A stretch of 64,000 bases of DNA, from assembly GCF_041262565.1 (NCBI RefSeq), contig NZ_JBGCCJ010000001.1:682001-746000 (forward strand). Reading direction: 5' to 3'. Below, piece after piece: positions 26,978 through 37,129 of the stretch (positions are counted from its first letter, which is position 1; each line of letters starts with the position of its first letter). This stretch comes from Leifsonia sp. EB41 (lineage in GTDB: Bacteria > Actinomycetota > Actinomycetes > Actinomycetales > Microbacteriaceae). Both the position numbers and the translations under genes were made by a program. The notes beneath the pieces are model-generated. The model was not told where the DNA came from and ran no database searches. It saw only the letters and a list, made by a program, of their open reading frames with translations.

Positions 26978-28121
26978 TCTCGTCGTCGAACGCCGGGTCC
27001 TTCTGCGTAGTCTCGTTCACCGGGGTCTCGCCGGTCGCGTGCCACTCGGCGGCCGCGGCCTCCGGCTCGGCGTGCTCGACCGTCGCGGACGAGGTGATCG
27101 CGGGCTCCTCGGAGCCGGCCTCCACGTAGGTCGATCGGCGCGCGTCCGCGGCCGAGGCCTGGACCGACTTCGGCTCGCCGCCGTCGAACCCGGCCGCGAT
27201 GACCGTGACGCGGACCTCGTCGCCGAGGGTGTCGTCGATGACCGCGCCGAAGATGATGTTGGCCTCGGGGTGGACGGCCTCCTGCACCAGGCGGGCGGCG
27301 TCGTTGATCTCGAAGATGCCGAGGTTCGATCCGCCCTGGATGGAGAGCAGAACGCCGTGGGCGCCGTCGATGGAGGCCTCCAGCAGCGGGGAGGCGACCG
27401 CCAGCTCCGCGGCCTTGATGGCCCTGTCCGCGCCGCGCGAGGAGCCGATGCCCATGAGCGCGGAGCCCGCGCCCTGCATGACCGACTTGACGTCGGCGAA
27501 GTCGAGGTTGATGAGCCCGGGGGTGGTGATCAGGTCGGTGATGCCCTGCACACCGGCGAGGAGCACCTGGTCGGCGGTGGAGAACGCCTCCAGCATGCTG
27601 ATGCCGCGGTCGCTGATCTCCAGCAGCCGGTCGTTCGGCACGACGATGAGGGTGTCGACCTCTTCCTTGAGCCGCTGCACGCCGGACTCGGCCTGCTGCT
27701 GGCGGCGCTTGCCCTCGAAGGAGAACGGCTTGGTGACGACACCGATGGTCAGGGCGCCGATCGACTTGGCGATGCGGGCCACGACGGGCGCGCCGCCGGT
27801 TCCGGTGCCGCCGCCCTCTCCCGCGGTCACGAAGACCATGTCGGCGCCGGCGAGCGCCTCCTCGATCTCCTCCGCGTGGTCCTCCGCCGCACGGCGGCCG
27901 ACCTCGGGGTCGGCTCCGGCGCCGAGGCCGCGGGTGATCTCCCGGCCCACGTCGAGCTTCACGTCGGCGTCGCTCATCAGCAGCGCCTGGGCGTCCGTGT
28001 TGATGGCGATGAACTCGACGCCGCGAAGGCCGAGCTCGATCATCCGGTTGACGGCGTTGACGCCGCCGCCGCCGATGCCGACGACCTTGATCACGGCGAG
28101 GTAGTTCTGGTTTGCTGTCAC
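26943..28121 (-). CDS. ftsZ: Cell division GTPase FtsZ
   Basis: Tubulin-like GTPase that forms the division ring. 392 residues: GTP-binding signature [15 protein letters not shown], the T7 loop region around [11 protein letters not shown], a variable linker from about residue 315, and a C-terminal DIPDFLK peptide that binds SepF. The GTG start has GGAGG eight bases before it. The 143-bp gap to ftsQ holds promoter-like sequence and a dyad, so ftsZ probably has its own transcript. Confidence 0.97.
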   Translation of the reverse strand: MTANQNYLAVIKVVGIGGGGVNAVNRMIELGLRGVEFIAINTDAQALLMSDADVKLDVGREITRGLGAGADPEVGRRAAEDHAEEIEEALAGADMVFVTAGEGGGTGTGGAPVVARIAKSIGALTIGVVTKPFSFEGKRRQQQAESGVQRLKEEVDTLIVVPNDRLLEISDRGISMLEAFSTADQVLLAGVQGITDLITTPGLINLDFADVKSVMQGAGSALMGIGSSRGADRAIKAAELAVASPLLEASIDGAHGVLLSIQGGSNLGIFEINDAARLVQEAVHPEANIIFGAVIDDTLGDEVRVTVIAAGFDGGEPKSVQASAADARRSTYVEAGSEEPAITSSATVEHAEPEAAAAEWHATGETPVNETTQKDPAFDDENDDLDIPDFLK

Positions 28122-28140
28122 GTCCGGCCTCCACGGGAAC

Positions 28141-28166
28141 CTTCAACCTCAACTCGAGGCTTAAAG
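28141..28166. promoter_or_regulatory. Dyad upstream of ftsZ, candidate FtsR operator
   Basis: A 26-bp imperfect palindrome (CTTCAACC at the left end, reading CTTTAAGCC from the right) lies 20 bp before the ftsZ start. CATACT-like hexamers lie just upstream on the minus strand. MerR regulators bind long dyads of this kind, and an FtsR-like MerR gene is at 62539-63234. The link is inference. Confidence 0.45.
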
Positions 28167-28264
28167 TTATGCTGAGTATGCAATTCTCGATTTCGACGCT
28201 AAGGCCGCAGGGGCCGCTCCCGCCGCAGTTCGCAGGCGTGTCGGCAAATGCGCCGTCAACCTGG

Positions 28265-29278
28265 TCATCCTGTCGTCACGCTGTGCGGTGACGAGACGTC
28301 GAAACGACTCGCCTTGGGCGCACCCTTGAGCAGCGCTGCGAGGTCCGCGGACTTGAGCGCTGAGTCCTCCGCGCTCCCCCAGACCACGGTCGCGCCGCCC
28401 TCGCGCAGGGTGAACGACACGTCGTCCTTCGTCTTCGCCGAGATGGTGTCCACGCGGCTCAGCACATCGGCGGGCAGCGACGACAGCACGGCGGCCGCTG
28501 CTGCGAAGCCGGAGTCGGCGTTCGCGTCGGCCGCGGCCCCCGTCGCGGCGATGATCGGATAGCCCGCAGGCCGCGTCGCGCTGGAGGAAATGGGCACCTT
28601 CGCCGCGTCCACGAGGACGAAGGCCGACCCGTGCTGGACCGCGCCGATCGCCTGGCGCTCGACGATGCGCACCACGAGGGTGTCCGGCGGGTGGCTCTCC
28701 AGCGTGTAGCTGCGGATGAGCGGGAAGGCGGCCAGGTCGCTGGAGATCGCGGCCTGGTCGAGCAGCGCGAGCGGCTTTCCGACCTGGTCGCCGAGCTTGG
28801 CCGAGATCGCGCCGGCGTCGAGCCGGGATGCCCCGACGACCTGGATGTGCCGGAGCGCGAGCAGCGGCGAGAGGCCGACCAGGATCACGCCGAGCACGAG
28901 GGCGACAGCGACGCCCGCCGCGCCGAGCCAGGCCATCCTGCGGCGGCGCGAGCGCTTCGTGAACCGGCGCACCTCGCCGCGCTCCACCCGCCGGCGTTCG
29001 GCACGGGCGGCGCGGAGGGCCTTGGAGATCTCGCGGTTGCTCGGCACGCGCTCGGTGAGCGGGAGGCGGTCGGTCGCGCGGGACGGGCGGAGCCCGTGCT
29101 CGGGGATCGGCTCCTGCGTGCGCACGATCGGGATCGGCTCGGTGATCGTCCCGACCGGTGACGCGGATGGCGCACGGCCCGGTTCAGGGCGCGCAGGTGA
29201 CGCGGTCTCCGGCGCGGAGGGCGCAGGGGCGTCGTTCTGCCGTGCCGCCGACCGGTCGAACCCCGCTGGACGCTTCAC
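28265..29278 (-). CDS. ftsQ: Cell division protein FtsQ
   Basis: Bitopic membrane protein of the divisome. A 115-residue cytoplasmic Pro/Ala/Arg-rich region is followed by one membrane helix (about 120-142) and an extracytoplasmic POTRA domain that begins LLALRHIQVVGASRLD, then the FtsQ/DivIB domain (VRIVERQAIGAV). 337 residues. GTG start, 5 bp after murC, with GGGAG in the murC end. Confidence 0.92.
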   Translation of the reverse strand: MKRPAGFDRSAARQNDAPAPSAPETASPARPEPGRAPSASPVGTITEPIPIVRTQEPIPEHGLRPSRATDRLPLTERVPSNREISKALRAARAERRRVERGEVRRFTKRSRRRRMAWLGAAGVAVALVLGVILVGLSPLLALRHIQVVGASRLDAGAISAKLGDQVGKPLALLDQAAISSDLAAFPLIRSYTLESHPPDTLVVRIVERQAIGAVQHGSAFVLVDAAKVPISSSATRPAGYPIIAATGAAADANADSGFAAAAAVLSSLPADVLSRVDTISAKTKDDVSFTLREGGATVVWGSAEDSALKSADLAALLKGAPKASRFDVSSPHSVTTG

Positions 29279-29283
29279 CGCGG

Positions 29284-30696
29284 CTACTCCCGGACGCGGC
29301 GGAGCGAGTCGAGGAGCTGCGGGACGATCCGGTAGACGTCGCCGCAGCCGAGGGTGATGACGAAGTCTCCGTCGCGCGCGATCCGCGCGGTGTGGTCGGC
29401 GGCCTCCTGCCAGTCGGCGATGAACGCGACGTGCTCGGGATGCCGGAACCGGTCGGCGACCAGCGCGCCGGTCACCCCGGGCTCCGGGTCCTCGCGCGCG
29501 CCGTAGACGTCGAGCACGACGGTCTCGTCGGCGTAGGTCTCCAGGGTCTCGGCGAACTCCTGCGCGAACAGGCGGGTGCGGCTGTAGAGGTGCGGCTGGT
29601 GGACCGCGATGATGCGGCCCTCGCCGACGACCGTGCGCGCGGCCGACAGCGCGGCGGCGACCTCGGTCGGGTGGTGGGCGTAGTCGTCGTAGACGCTCAC
29701 GCCGCCGACGTTGCCGTGCAGCTCGAAGCGGCGCTCGGTGCCGCCGAACTCCGCGATGGAGGCGAGCGCGGCGGCGGGGTCGAAGCCGAGGCCGGTCAGC
29801 ACGGCGAACGCTCCGGCGGCGTTGATCGCGTTGTGCCGTCCGGGGACGCGCAGACGCGCCGAGTACTCGGCGCCCGCGTAGGTCAGCGTGAACGCGACGG
29901 GGCCGTCGGTGTCGACCGAGTGGACGCGCACGTCGGCGTCCTCCGCCTCACCGAAGGTGACGACGCGCTTGTCCGGCGCGACCTCCACCAGCCGGCGGTG
30001 GACGTGCTTCGCGCCCGCGTCGTCGGAGGAGACGACGACGAGCTCGTCCGCCTCCCTGGCAAAGGTCACGAAGGCGTCCTCGAACGCCTCCAGCGAGCCG
30101 TAGTGGTCGAGGTGGTCCGGGTCGACGTTGGTGATCAGCGCGACCGCCGTGTCGTAGAGCAGGAAGGAGCCGTCCGACTCGTCGGCCTCCACGACGAACA
30201 GCTCGCCGCTGCCGGTCTGCGAGCTCTTGCCGAGCGAGGCGATGACGCCGCCGTTGACGAAGCTCGGGTCCTCGCCGAGGCCGAGCAGTCCGGTGACGAT
30301 CATGCCGGTCGACGTGGTCTTGCCGTGCGCGCCGGCGACCGCGACGAGGCGCTTCTTGTTGATCAGCCAGGCCAGCGCCTGCGAGCGGTGCAGTACAGGG
30401 ATGCCGTTGGCGAGCGCGAGCTGGTACTCCGGGTTGTCCTGCCAGAGCGCGCCGGTGACCACGAGGGTGTCGGCGTCGCCGACGTTCGCCGCGTCGTGGC
30501 CGATCGCGACGGTGGCGCCGAGGGCGCGCAGCGCGTCGACGTTCGCCGAATGGCGCACGTCGGAGCCGGTGACCGTGTGGCCGGACTCCAGGAACAGGCG
30601 CGCGATGCCGCTCATGCCCGAGCCGCCGATGCCGACGAAGTGGAGGCTGCCCAGCTCGTCGGGGATGGTCGCGTTCAGGTCGGGTTTGATCGTCAC
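29284..30696 (-). CDS. murC: UDP-N-acetylmuramate-L-alanine ligase
   Basis: Adds the first amino acid (L-Ala) to UDP-MurNAc. 470 residues with the nucleotide-binding [15 protein letters not shown] at the N-terminus, ATP loop [13 protein letters not shown] and the Mur-ligase motif [14 protein letters not shown] start. It lies 57 bp after murG in the wall-precursor operon. Confidence 0.96.
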   Translation of the reverse strand: MTIKPDLNATIPDELGSLHFVGIGGSGMSGIARLFLESGHTVTGSDVRHSANVDALRALGATVAIGHDAANVGDADTLVVTGALWQDNPEYQLALANGIPVLHRSQALAWLINKKRLVAVAGAHGKTTSTGMIVTGLLGLGEDPSFVNGGVIASLGKSSQTGSGELFVVEADESDGSFLLYDTAVALITNVDPDHLDHYGSLEAFEDAFVTFAREADELVVVSSDDAGAKHVHRRLVEVAPDKRVVTFGEAEDADVRVHSVDTDGPVAFTLTYAGAEYSARLRVPGRHNAINAAGAFAVLTGLGFDPAAALASIAEFGGTERRFELHGNVGGVSVYDDYAHHPTEVAAALSAARTVVGEGRIIAVHQPHLYSRTRLFAQEFAETLETYADETVVLDVYGAREDPEPGVTGALVADRFRHPEHVAFIADWQEAADHTARIARDGDFVITLGCGDVYRIVPQLLDSLRRVRE

Positions 30697-30753
30697 AGGT
30701 GCTGCTTTCGGTCCACGAGTCGAGTTGACAGGTTACAGGCTACGCGGCGAACC

Positions 30754-31830
30754 TCAGGATCCGGTCAGGGCGCTCCGGATCAGGGCGACCATGCGGTCGG
30801 AGCCGTCGCGCACGCCCGTGACCGCGGCTTTGCGCGCCATCTCGGCCACGGCCGCGCGGTCGGCGAGCAGCGGGAGCAGCCGCCCGTCGACCCAGGAGGG
30901 CAGGAAGTCCGCGTCGTCCACGAGGATGCCGCCGCCGGCCTCCACGACGCCCGCCGCGTTGAAGCGCTGCTCGCCGTTGCCGATCGGGAAGGGCACGTAG
31001 ACGGCCGGGACACCGAGGCCCGCGAACTCGCAGACGGTCGCGGCGCCCGCACGGGCGACAGCGAAGTCGGTCAGTGCGAAGGCGAGGTCCATGCGGTCGC
31101 AGTAGTCGAGCAGCCGGTAGTGCTCGATGCCGGGATCGGTCAGCTCGCCGCGGCCGCCCTGGATGTGGAGCACCTGCCAGCCGGCGGCGGTGAGCTGCGC
31201 GGCGCGGTCGGCGATGGTGCCGTTGAGCCGACGCGCGCCGAGCGAGCCTCCGGTGACCAGGAGGGTCGGGCGGTCGGCGGATAGTCCGAACTCGGCGAGG
31301 GCGGCCGGGCGGGCGGCCTCCCTGTCGAGCTGCTCGATCTCGCGGCGCAGCGGCATCCCGACGAACCGCGCGTGCCGCAGCGGCGTGCCCTCGAACGCGA
31401 CGCCGACCCACGGGGTGGATCGCGCGCCGAGCCGGTTCGCGAGCCCCGGCCGCGCGTTCGCCTCGTGCAGCGCGTATGGCACGTGCGCGCTCCGGGCGGC
31501 CGAGTAGGCGGGCGCGGCCGCGTAGCCGCCGAAGCCCACCACGACGTCGATGCCGCGCTCGCGGATCAGGTCGGTGACCGAGCGCACCGCGCGCCGGTAC
31601 TCACCGGGGAAGCGCAGCGCAGCGCCGTTCGGGCGGCGCGGGAACGGCAGCTTCGGGATGGTGGCGAGCTCGTAGCCGCGGGCCGGGACGAGCCGTGCCT
31701 CCAGCCCCTCCTTGGTGCCGAGGACCACGACCTCCGCGGACGGGTCGTCGCGGCGCAGGCGGTCGGCGACGGCGAGCAGCGGGTTGACGTGGCCGGCGGT
31801 CCCACCACCGGCCAGGAGGTAGCGGCTCAC
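30754..31830 (-). CDS. murG: N-acetylglucosaminyltransferase MurG
   Basis: Converts lipid I to lipid II on the inner face of the membrane. 358 residues with the N-terminal GGGTAGHVNPLLA loop, GFGGYAAAPAY and the UDP-GlcNAc-binding ARAGAATVCEFAGLGVPAVYVP region. The GTG overlaps the ftsW stop (GTGA). Confidence 0.96.
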   Translation of the reverse strand: MSRYLLAGGGTAGHVNPLLAVADRLRRDDPSAEVVVLGTKEGLEARLVPARGYELATIPKLPFPRRPNGAALRFPGEYRRAVRSVTDLIRERGIDVVVGFGGYAAAPAYSAARSAHVPYALHEANARPGLANRLGARSTPWVGVAFEGTPLRHARFVGMPLRREIEQLDREAARPAALAEFGLSADRPTLLVTGGSLGARRLNGTIADRAAQLTAAGWQVLHIQGGRGELTDPGIEHYRLLDYCDRMDLAFALTDFAVARAGAATVCEFAGLGVPAVYVPFPIGNGEQRFNAAGVVEAGGGILVDDADFLPSWVDGRLLPLLADRAAVAEMARKAAVTGVRDGSDRMVALIRSALTGS

Positions 31831-33077
31831 AGGGCGCTGGCGCGACGGGCGTCGCGGGCGTTCTGGCGGGCGAAGGACATCACGATGCCGATTGCGATCA
31901 TGGAACTGATCATCGCAGTCCCTCCCGCAGAGATCAGTGGGAGCGGCACGCCGAGCACCGGGATGACGCCGAGCACGACGGCGATGTTCACGAACGCCTG
32001 GAAGATCAGCCACACCATGATCGCCGCGGTCGTGACGCGCGGGAAGGTATCCGTCGAGGCGTGGATGATCCGCAGGAACACGATCGCGAGCATCACGAAC
32101 AGCAGGAGCACCACGACGGCCCCGATCAGGCCGAGCTCCTCGCCGATGATGGCGAAGATGAAGTCCGTGTCGGCGGCGGGCAGCCACGACCACTTCGAGT
32201 GCGAGTTGCCGAGGCCGACGCCGAACACGCCGCCGGAGGCCAGCGCGTAGAAGCCGTTGTCGATCTGCCAGTTGACGTCCGGGTTCGCGGCGCTCGTGCC
32301 GCCGAAGAGCGCGGCGATGCGCCCCATCCGGCTGGCGCTCGACATCGCCACCACGACGGCGACGATGGCGACGCCGACGAGTCCCGTGAACAGGTAGCGC
32401 AGCCGTACGCCGGCGAAGTAGAGGCCGCCGAGGACGAACGCCGACATGACGATCGTCGTACCGAGGTCGCCGCCGAGCACGACGACGCCGATGGCGCCGC
32501 CCGCGATCGGGAGCACCGGCAGCGCGACGTGCCGCCAGTCGTCGAGGAGGTCCTGCTTGCGGGCCAGGACGACGCCCAGCCAGATGACGAGCGCGATCTT
32601 GATCGCCTCCGACGGCTGGCCGACGAACCCTCCGACGCGGATCCAGTTGCGGTTGCCGCCGATCTCCACACCGAGCGGTGTCACCAGCACCAGGAACTGC
32701 AGGAAACACGCCGCGCCGAGGATGAACCAGATCGACCGCTTCCAGAAGTTCATCGGGATGCGCGAGACGATGAACATCAGCGGGAGCCCGATGAGCGCGT
32801 ACATGCCCTGCGACCAGAACCGCGAGAAGAAGTTGTCGGTGTCGTTGTGGGACTCGACGGCGGACGACGAGAGCACCATGACCAGCCCGAACACGACCAT
32901 GAAGAGCGTGATGCCGAGCAGCAGGAAGTAGTCGGAGGACTCGCTGTTCATCGCCCGGCCGAGCGAGATGCGGGTGGAGAAGCCGCGGGAGTCCGCGGGC
33001 TGCCCGGACTGTCCCGGCTGCTCCGGCTGATCGCGCGGGTCAGGCCCCCGGCGGACGCGAGGCGGGCTCGTCGTCAT
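31827..33077 (-). CDS. ftsW: Peptidoglycan glycosyltransferase FtsW (SEDS family)
   Basis: Polymerises lipid II at the septum together with the transpeptidase PbpB. 416 residues and about ten membrane segments after a 45-residue cytoplasmic start. SEDS signatures: GGNRNWIRVGGFVGQPSEAIK, GGDLGTTIV, and the final PLISAGGTAMIS. ATG 33077 is preceded by GGAGGTGA and lies inside the end of murD (38-bp overlap). Confidence 0.95.
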   Translation of the reverse strand: MTTSPPRVRRGPDPRDQPEQPGQSGQPADSRGFSTRISLGRAMNSESSDYFLLLGITLFMVVFGLVMVLSSSAVESHNDTDNFFSRFWSQGMYALIGLPLMFIVSRIPMNFWKRSIWFILGAACFLQFLVLVTPLGVEIGGNRNWIRVGGFVGQPSEAIKIALVIWLGVVLARKQDLLDDWRHVALPVLPIAGGAIGVVVLGGDLGTTIVMSAFVLGGLYFAGVRLRYLFTGLVGVAIVAVVVAMSSASRMGRIAALFGGTSAANPDVNWQIDNGFYALASGGVFGVGLGNSHSKWSWLPAADTDFIFAIIGEELGLIGAVVVLLLFVMLAIVFLRIIHASTDTFPRVTTAAIMVWLIFQAFVNIAVVLGVIPVLGVPLPLISAGGTAMISSMIAIGIVMSFARQNARDARRASAL

Positions 33078-34590
33078 CCGCCTCACCTCCAAAGAACTCG
33101 TTGACGGCCGCCTGGAAGAGACGTCCGCGCTCGGCGTAATCGGTGAACTGGTCCATCGACGCCGCCGCCGGTGCGAGCAGGACGGTGTCCCCCTCGCGGG
33201 CGAGACCGCCGGCCAGCCGGACCGCCAGCGGCATGACACCCTCAGTCTCGTCGGCCTCCACCTCGAGCACCGGCAGCCCGGGGGCGTGTCGCTCGAATGC
33301 GGCCAGCAGGGCGGCTCGGTCGACCCCGATCAGGACCGCCCCGCGCAGCCGTTCGGCGTGCGCGGACACGAGCTGGTCGATGTCGACGCCCTTGAGGAGG
33401 CCGCCGACCACCCACACCACGGACGGGTACGCGCGCAACGACGCGTCGGCGGCGTGCGGGTTGGTGGCCTTGGAGTCGTCCACCCAGCTCACGCCGGCCT
33501 CCACCCGCACCAGCTCGATGCGGTGGGCGTCGAGGCGGAACGCGGTGAGCACGTCGCGGATGACCTGCGGCTCGACGCCGTAGGAGCGGGCGAGGGCGCT
33601 GGCGGCGAGGATGTTGGCGACGACGTGCGGGGCGGCGAGGCCGGCCTCCGCGAGCTCGTCGAGAGTGGTCAGCTCGATGGCGCTGTTGCGGCGGTCCTCA
33701 AGGAAGGCGCGGTCGCAGAGGATGCCGTCCACGATGCCGAAATCGCTCGGGCCGGGGATGTCGAGGCCGAAGCCGATGGCGCGGGCGCCCTCGATCACCT
33801 CGGCCTCCTCGACCATGCGCAGGGTGTTCTGGTCGGCGCGGTTGTAGACGCAGGCGACCTGGGCGTTGTCGTAGACCTTGGCCTTGGCGGCGATGTACGC
33901 CTCCATCGAGCCGTGCCAGTCGAGGTGGTCGTCGGCGATGTTCAGGCAGGCGGCCGAGTACGGCGAGAGCACGCCGCCGCGGTTCCGGTTGACCCAGTGG
34001 AGCTGGTAGCTCGACAGCTCCACGACGAGCACGTCGAAGCCCTGCGGGTCGCGGATGGCATCGAGCACCGGCACGCCGATGTTGCCGCACGGCGCGACGC
34101 GGGAGCCGCCGGCGAGCAGCATGGTCGCGGTGAGCTGGACGGTCGTGGTCTTGCCGTTGGTGCCGGTGACGCAGATCCAGTCGGCGGGGCTGTTGCCCGA
34201 TCCGGGAGGGGCTACCTTGTCGCGGAGCCGCCAGGCCAGCTCGATGTCGCCCCAGACCGGGAGGTCGCCCCGGTCGGCCCAGAGCAGCAGCGGGTGGTCC
34301 CAGTGGAAGCCGGGCGAGACGACGATGAGCTCGGGGTCGAACTCCACGAGCCGCGCCGGCGGCGCGCTGAGGTCCGGCTCCTCCAGCAGCTCGGCGCCGA
34401 TGACCTCCAGCAGCATGGCGCGCTCGGCGTCGGCGCGGGAGGCGACCACCAGCACCTGCGCGCCCAGCTCGGCGAGCGTGTCGGCGACGGAGAAGCCGGT
34501 GACGCCGAGGCCGAACACCGCGACCCGCAGCCCCGACCAGTCGTGATGCCAGCTGGTGAGCGCCTCCAGGCGCTCCCGGGATCCGGTCAC
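33040..34590 (-). CDS. murD: UDP-N-acetylmuramoyl-L-alanine-D-glutamate ligase
   Basis: Adds D-Glu in the second ligase step. 516 residues: N-terminal Rossmann region ([15 protein letters not shown]), ATP loop [13 protein letters not shown], then [12 protein letters not shown] and [13 protein letters not shown]. The GTG start overlaps the mraY stop (GTGA). The C-terminus ends in an acidic, Pro-rich stretch that also carries the ftsW SD. Confidence 0.95.
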   Translation of the reverse strand: MTGSRERLEALTSWHHDWSGLRVAVFGLGVTGFSVADTLAELGAQVLVVASRADAERAMLLEVIGAELLEEPDLSAPPARLVEFDPELIVVSPGFHWDHPLLLWADRGDLPVWGDIELAWRLRDKVAPPGSGNSPADWICVTGTNGKTTTVQLTATMLLAGGSRVAPCGNIGVPVLDAIRDPQGFDVLVVELSSYQLHWVNRNRGGVLSPYSAACLNIADDHLDWHGSMEAYIAAKAKVYDNAQVACVYNRADQNTLRMVEEAEVIEGARAIGFGLDIPGPSDFGIVDGILCDRAFLEDRRNSAIELTTLDELAEAGLAAPHVVANILAASALARSYGVEPQVIRDVLTAFRLDAHRIELVRVEAGVSWVDDSKATNPHAADASLRAYPSVVWVVGGLLKGVDIDQLVSAHAERLRGAVLIGVDRAALLAAFERHAPGLPVLEVEADETEGVMPLAVRLAGGLAREGDTVLLAPAAASMDQFTDYAERGRLFQAAVNEFFGGEADDDEPASRPPGA

Positions 34591-35699
34591 GTCGCGAGCC
34601 ACTCGAGGTAGAACGACCCGACGCCGGCCGCGACGAGGAGGCCGCCGATGATCCAGAACCGGACGACGACCGTCACCTCCGCCCAGCCTTTCAGCTCGAA
34701 GTGGTGGTGGATCGGGCTCATCAGGAAGATGCGCCTGCCGCGGGTGATCTTGAAGTACGCCCGTTGGACGATCACCGAGCCCGCCTCGATCACGAACAGG
34801 CCGCCGATGAGGACGAGCAGCAGCTCGGTGCGGCTGAGGATCGCGAGCGCCGCGACCGCGCCGCCGAGGGCGAGCGAACCGGTGTCGCCGAGGAAGATCT
34901 GTGCGGGCGAGGTGTTCCACCAGAGGAACCCGACCACGGCGCCCACGATCGCCGTCGCGACGATCGCCAGGTCGAACGGATCGCGCACGTCGTAGCACTT
35001 GGCGAGGTTCTCGGGATTGAGGTTGGGGCTCGCGCACGACTGGATCGACTGCCAGAACCCGATGATGATGTACGCGCCGATGGCGAGGATGCTCGCGCCG
35101 GACGCCAGCCCGTCGAGGCCGTCGGTCACGTTCACGCCGTTGGAGGTCGCGGCGACGAGGAAGTTGATCCAGATCAGGTAGAGGCCGTAGCCGACCAGCA
35201 CGCCGATCACGCCGAACTTGGTGATCGAGCCGAAGTCGATCGGCAGATCGCGGATGAACGAGACGCTCATCGTCGCGGGCGTGTAGCCGCGCCCGTCCGG
35301 GAACCGGACGGCCAGGAAGGCCCAGACCGTGGCCACGATGACCTGCCCGGCAACCTTCGCCCAGCCGGTCAGGCCGAGACTGCGCTCCCTGCGGGTCTTG
35401 AGGAAGTCGTCCACGAACCCGACCACACCGAGGCCGACCATGAGGAACAGCACCAGGAGGGCGGACACGCTCGTCTCGTCGCCCGTCAGCAGCAGCGCGG
35501 TGAAGTAGCCGAACAGCGTGCCGAGGATGACGACGATGCCGCCCATCGTGGCCGTGCCGCGCTTGGCGTGGTGGCTCTGCGGCCCGTCGTCGCGGATGAA
35601 CTGGCCCCACTGGAGCCGCCGGAAGAGCCGGATGAAGAGCGGCGTCAGGAACAGCGTGAACGCCATCGACAGCGCGCCGGAGGTCAGAAGGGCTCTCAC
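34587..35699 (-). CDS. mraY: Phospho-N-acetylmuramoyl-pentapeptide transferase MraY
   Basis: Makes lipid I from UDP-MurNAc-pentapeptide and undecaprenyl phosphate. 370 residues, ten membrane segments; catalytic aspartates in VGFVDDFLK and [12 protein letters not shown], then [12 protein letters not shown] and the cytoplasmic HHHFELKGW loop. The GTG start overlaps the murF stop (GTGA). Confidence 0.96.
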   Translation of the reverse strand: MRALLTSGALSMAFTLFLTPLFIRLFRRLQWGQFIRDDGPQSHHAKRGTATMGGIVVILGTLFGYFTALLLTGDETSVSALLVLFLMVGLGVVGFVDDFLKTRRERSLGLTGWAKVAGQVIVATVWAFLAVRFPDGRGYTPATMSVSFIRDLPIDFGSITKFGVIGVLVGYGLYLIWINFLVAATSNGVNVTDGLDGLASGASILAIGAYIIIGFWQSIQSCASPNLNPENLAKCYDVRDPFDLAIVATAIVGAVVGFLWWNTSPAQIFLGDTGSLALGGAVAALAILSRTELLLVLIGGLFVIEAGSVIVQRAYFKITRGRRIFLMSPIHHHFELKGWAEVTVVVRFWIIGGLLVAAGVGSFYLEWLAT

Positions 35700-37129
35700 G
35701 AGAAGAATTCTCCCAGTCGGTCGCCGAGGAAGCGCAGCCCCGCCGAGTTGGAGGATTTGACGAGCACCGTGTCCCCGGAGCGGAGCGCACCGCTGAGGTG
35801 GTCGAACGCCGCGTCCTGGGTCTCGAAGTACAGGGACTCCCCGTCCCACGAGCCCTCGTTGATGGCAGTGATGTGCATGCGCCGCGCGGACGGCCCGACG
35901 ATGATGAGCTGGTCGATGCCCAACCGGACGGCGAGGAGGCCGATCCGGTCGTGCTCCTCGCCGGAGAACTCGCCCAGCTCGCTCATCTCGCCGAGGACGG
36001 CGATGGTGCGCTCCCCCGGCTCGGCGATCTGGGCCAGCGTCTTGATGGCGGCGGACATCGAGTCGGGGCTCGCGTTGTACGCGTCGTTGATGACGGTGAC
36101 GCCGCGGGCGCCGCCCATGACCTCCATCCGCCAGCGCTCGGCGCGCTGGACGGTCTCCAGGGCGCTCACGATCGTGTCGATGTCCACACCGAGGGTGTAC
36201 GCGGCGGCCGCGGCGGCCAGCGCGTTCATGACGTGGTGCTCGCCGAGCACGCGGAACTGCACGGGACGCGACTCCCCCGCGCCCTCGCCGCCGTCGGCCG
36301 GCGGGAGGTGCAGCACGAACGACGTGCCGCGCGCGGTCGAGCGCACGTCGGTGGCCCGCACCGACGCGCGGTCGTCCAGGCCGAACCACAGGACGCGGGC
36401 GAGGGTCTTGTCCGCCATCGAGGCGACGCGCGGGTCGTCCAGGTTGAGGACGGCGACGTCGGACTCCAGGAGGTCGCTGACCATCTCGGTCTTGGCCGCG
36501 AGGGTCTTCTCGATGCCGCCGAACTCGCCGGCGTGCGCGAGGCCCACCTTGAGGACGATGCCGATGTCCGGCCGGGCCATCCGCACCAGCCGGGTGATCT
36601 CGCCGATGCCGCTCGCGCCCATCTCGGCGACGAGGTACTGCGTCTCCTCGGTGACCTCCAGCATCGTGACCGGCGCGCCGACCTCGTTGTTGAACGACGC
36701 CCGCGGGGCGATGGTCGGCCCGAGCTGCTCCAGGATGGCGCGCAGCAGGTTCTTGGTGGTCGTCTTGCCGTTGGAGCCGGTGACGCCGACGATCCTCAGC
36801 GTTCCGAGCGCGCGGACGCGGGCGATCACCTCGGTGGCGAGGTCGCCGAGAGCCACGACGGTGTCGGGCACCAGGAGCTGCGGAACCGGCAGGTCGAGGG
36901 CGTGGTCGACGACCAGGAGGGCCGCGCCGGCCTCGACGGCCTGTGGGGCGAAGAGGTGGCCGTCCGTCGTCTCGCCGGGCTTGGCGAAGAAGATCGTGCC
37001 GGGCACGATCTCCCGGGAGTCGGTGGTGGAGAGCCCCGTCACGACGGTCTCCGGAGTCGCTCCGGTGTCGTCGAGCAGGAGCTCGCCGCGGGTCGCGGCG
37101 GCGACCTCGGCGAGGGTGAGGGCGATCAT
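35696..37129 (-). CDS. murF: UDP-MurNAc-tripeptide D-alanyl-D-alanine ligase
   Basis: Adds the D-Ala-D-Ala dipeptide. 477 residues with ATP loop [14 protein letters not shown], the [12 protein letters not shown] substrate region and [12 protein letters not shown]. The ATG shares its A with the murE stop codon (TGATG), so the two are coupled. Confidence 0.96.
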   Translation of the reverse strand: MIALTLAEVAAATRGELLLDDTGATPETVVTGLSTTDSREIVPGTIFFAKPGETTDGHLFAPQAVEAGAALLVVDHALDLPVPQLLVPDTVVALGDLATEVIARVRALGTLRIVGVTGSNGKTTTKNLLRAILEQLGPTIAPRASFNNEVGAPVTMLEVTEETQYLVAEMGASGIGEITRLVRMARPDIGIVLKVGLAHAGEFGGIEKTLAAKTEMVSDLLESDVAVLNLDDPRVASMADKTLARVLWFGLDDRASVRATDVRSTARGTSFVLHLPPADGGEGAGESRPVQFRVLGEHHVMNALAAAAAAYTLGVDIDTIVSALETVQRAERWRMEVMGGARGVTVINDAYNASPDSMSAAIKTLAQIAEPGERTIAVLGEMSELGEFSGEEHDRIGLLAVRLGIDQLIIVGPSARRMHITAINEGSWDGESLYFETQDAAFDHLSGALRSGDTVLVKSSNSAGLRFLGDRLGEFFS

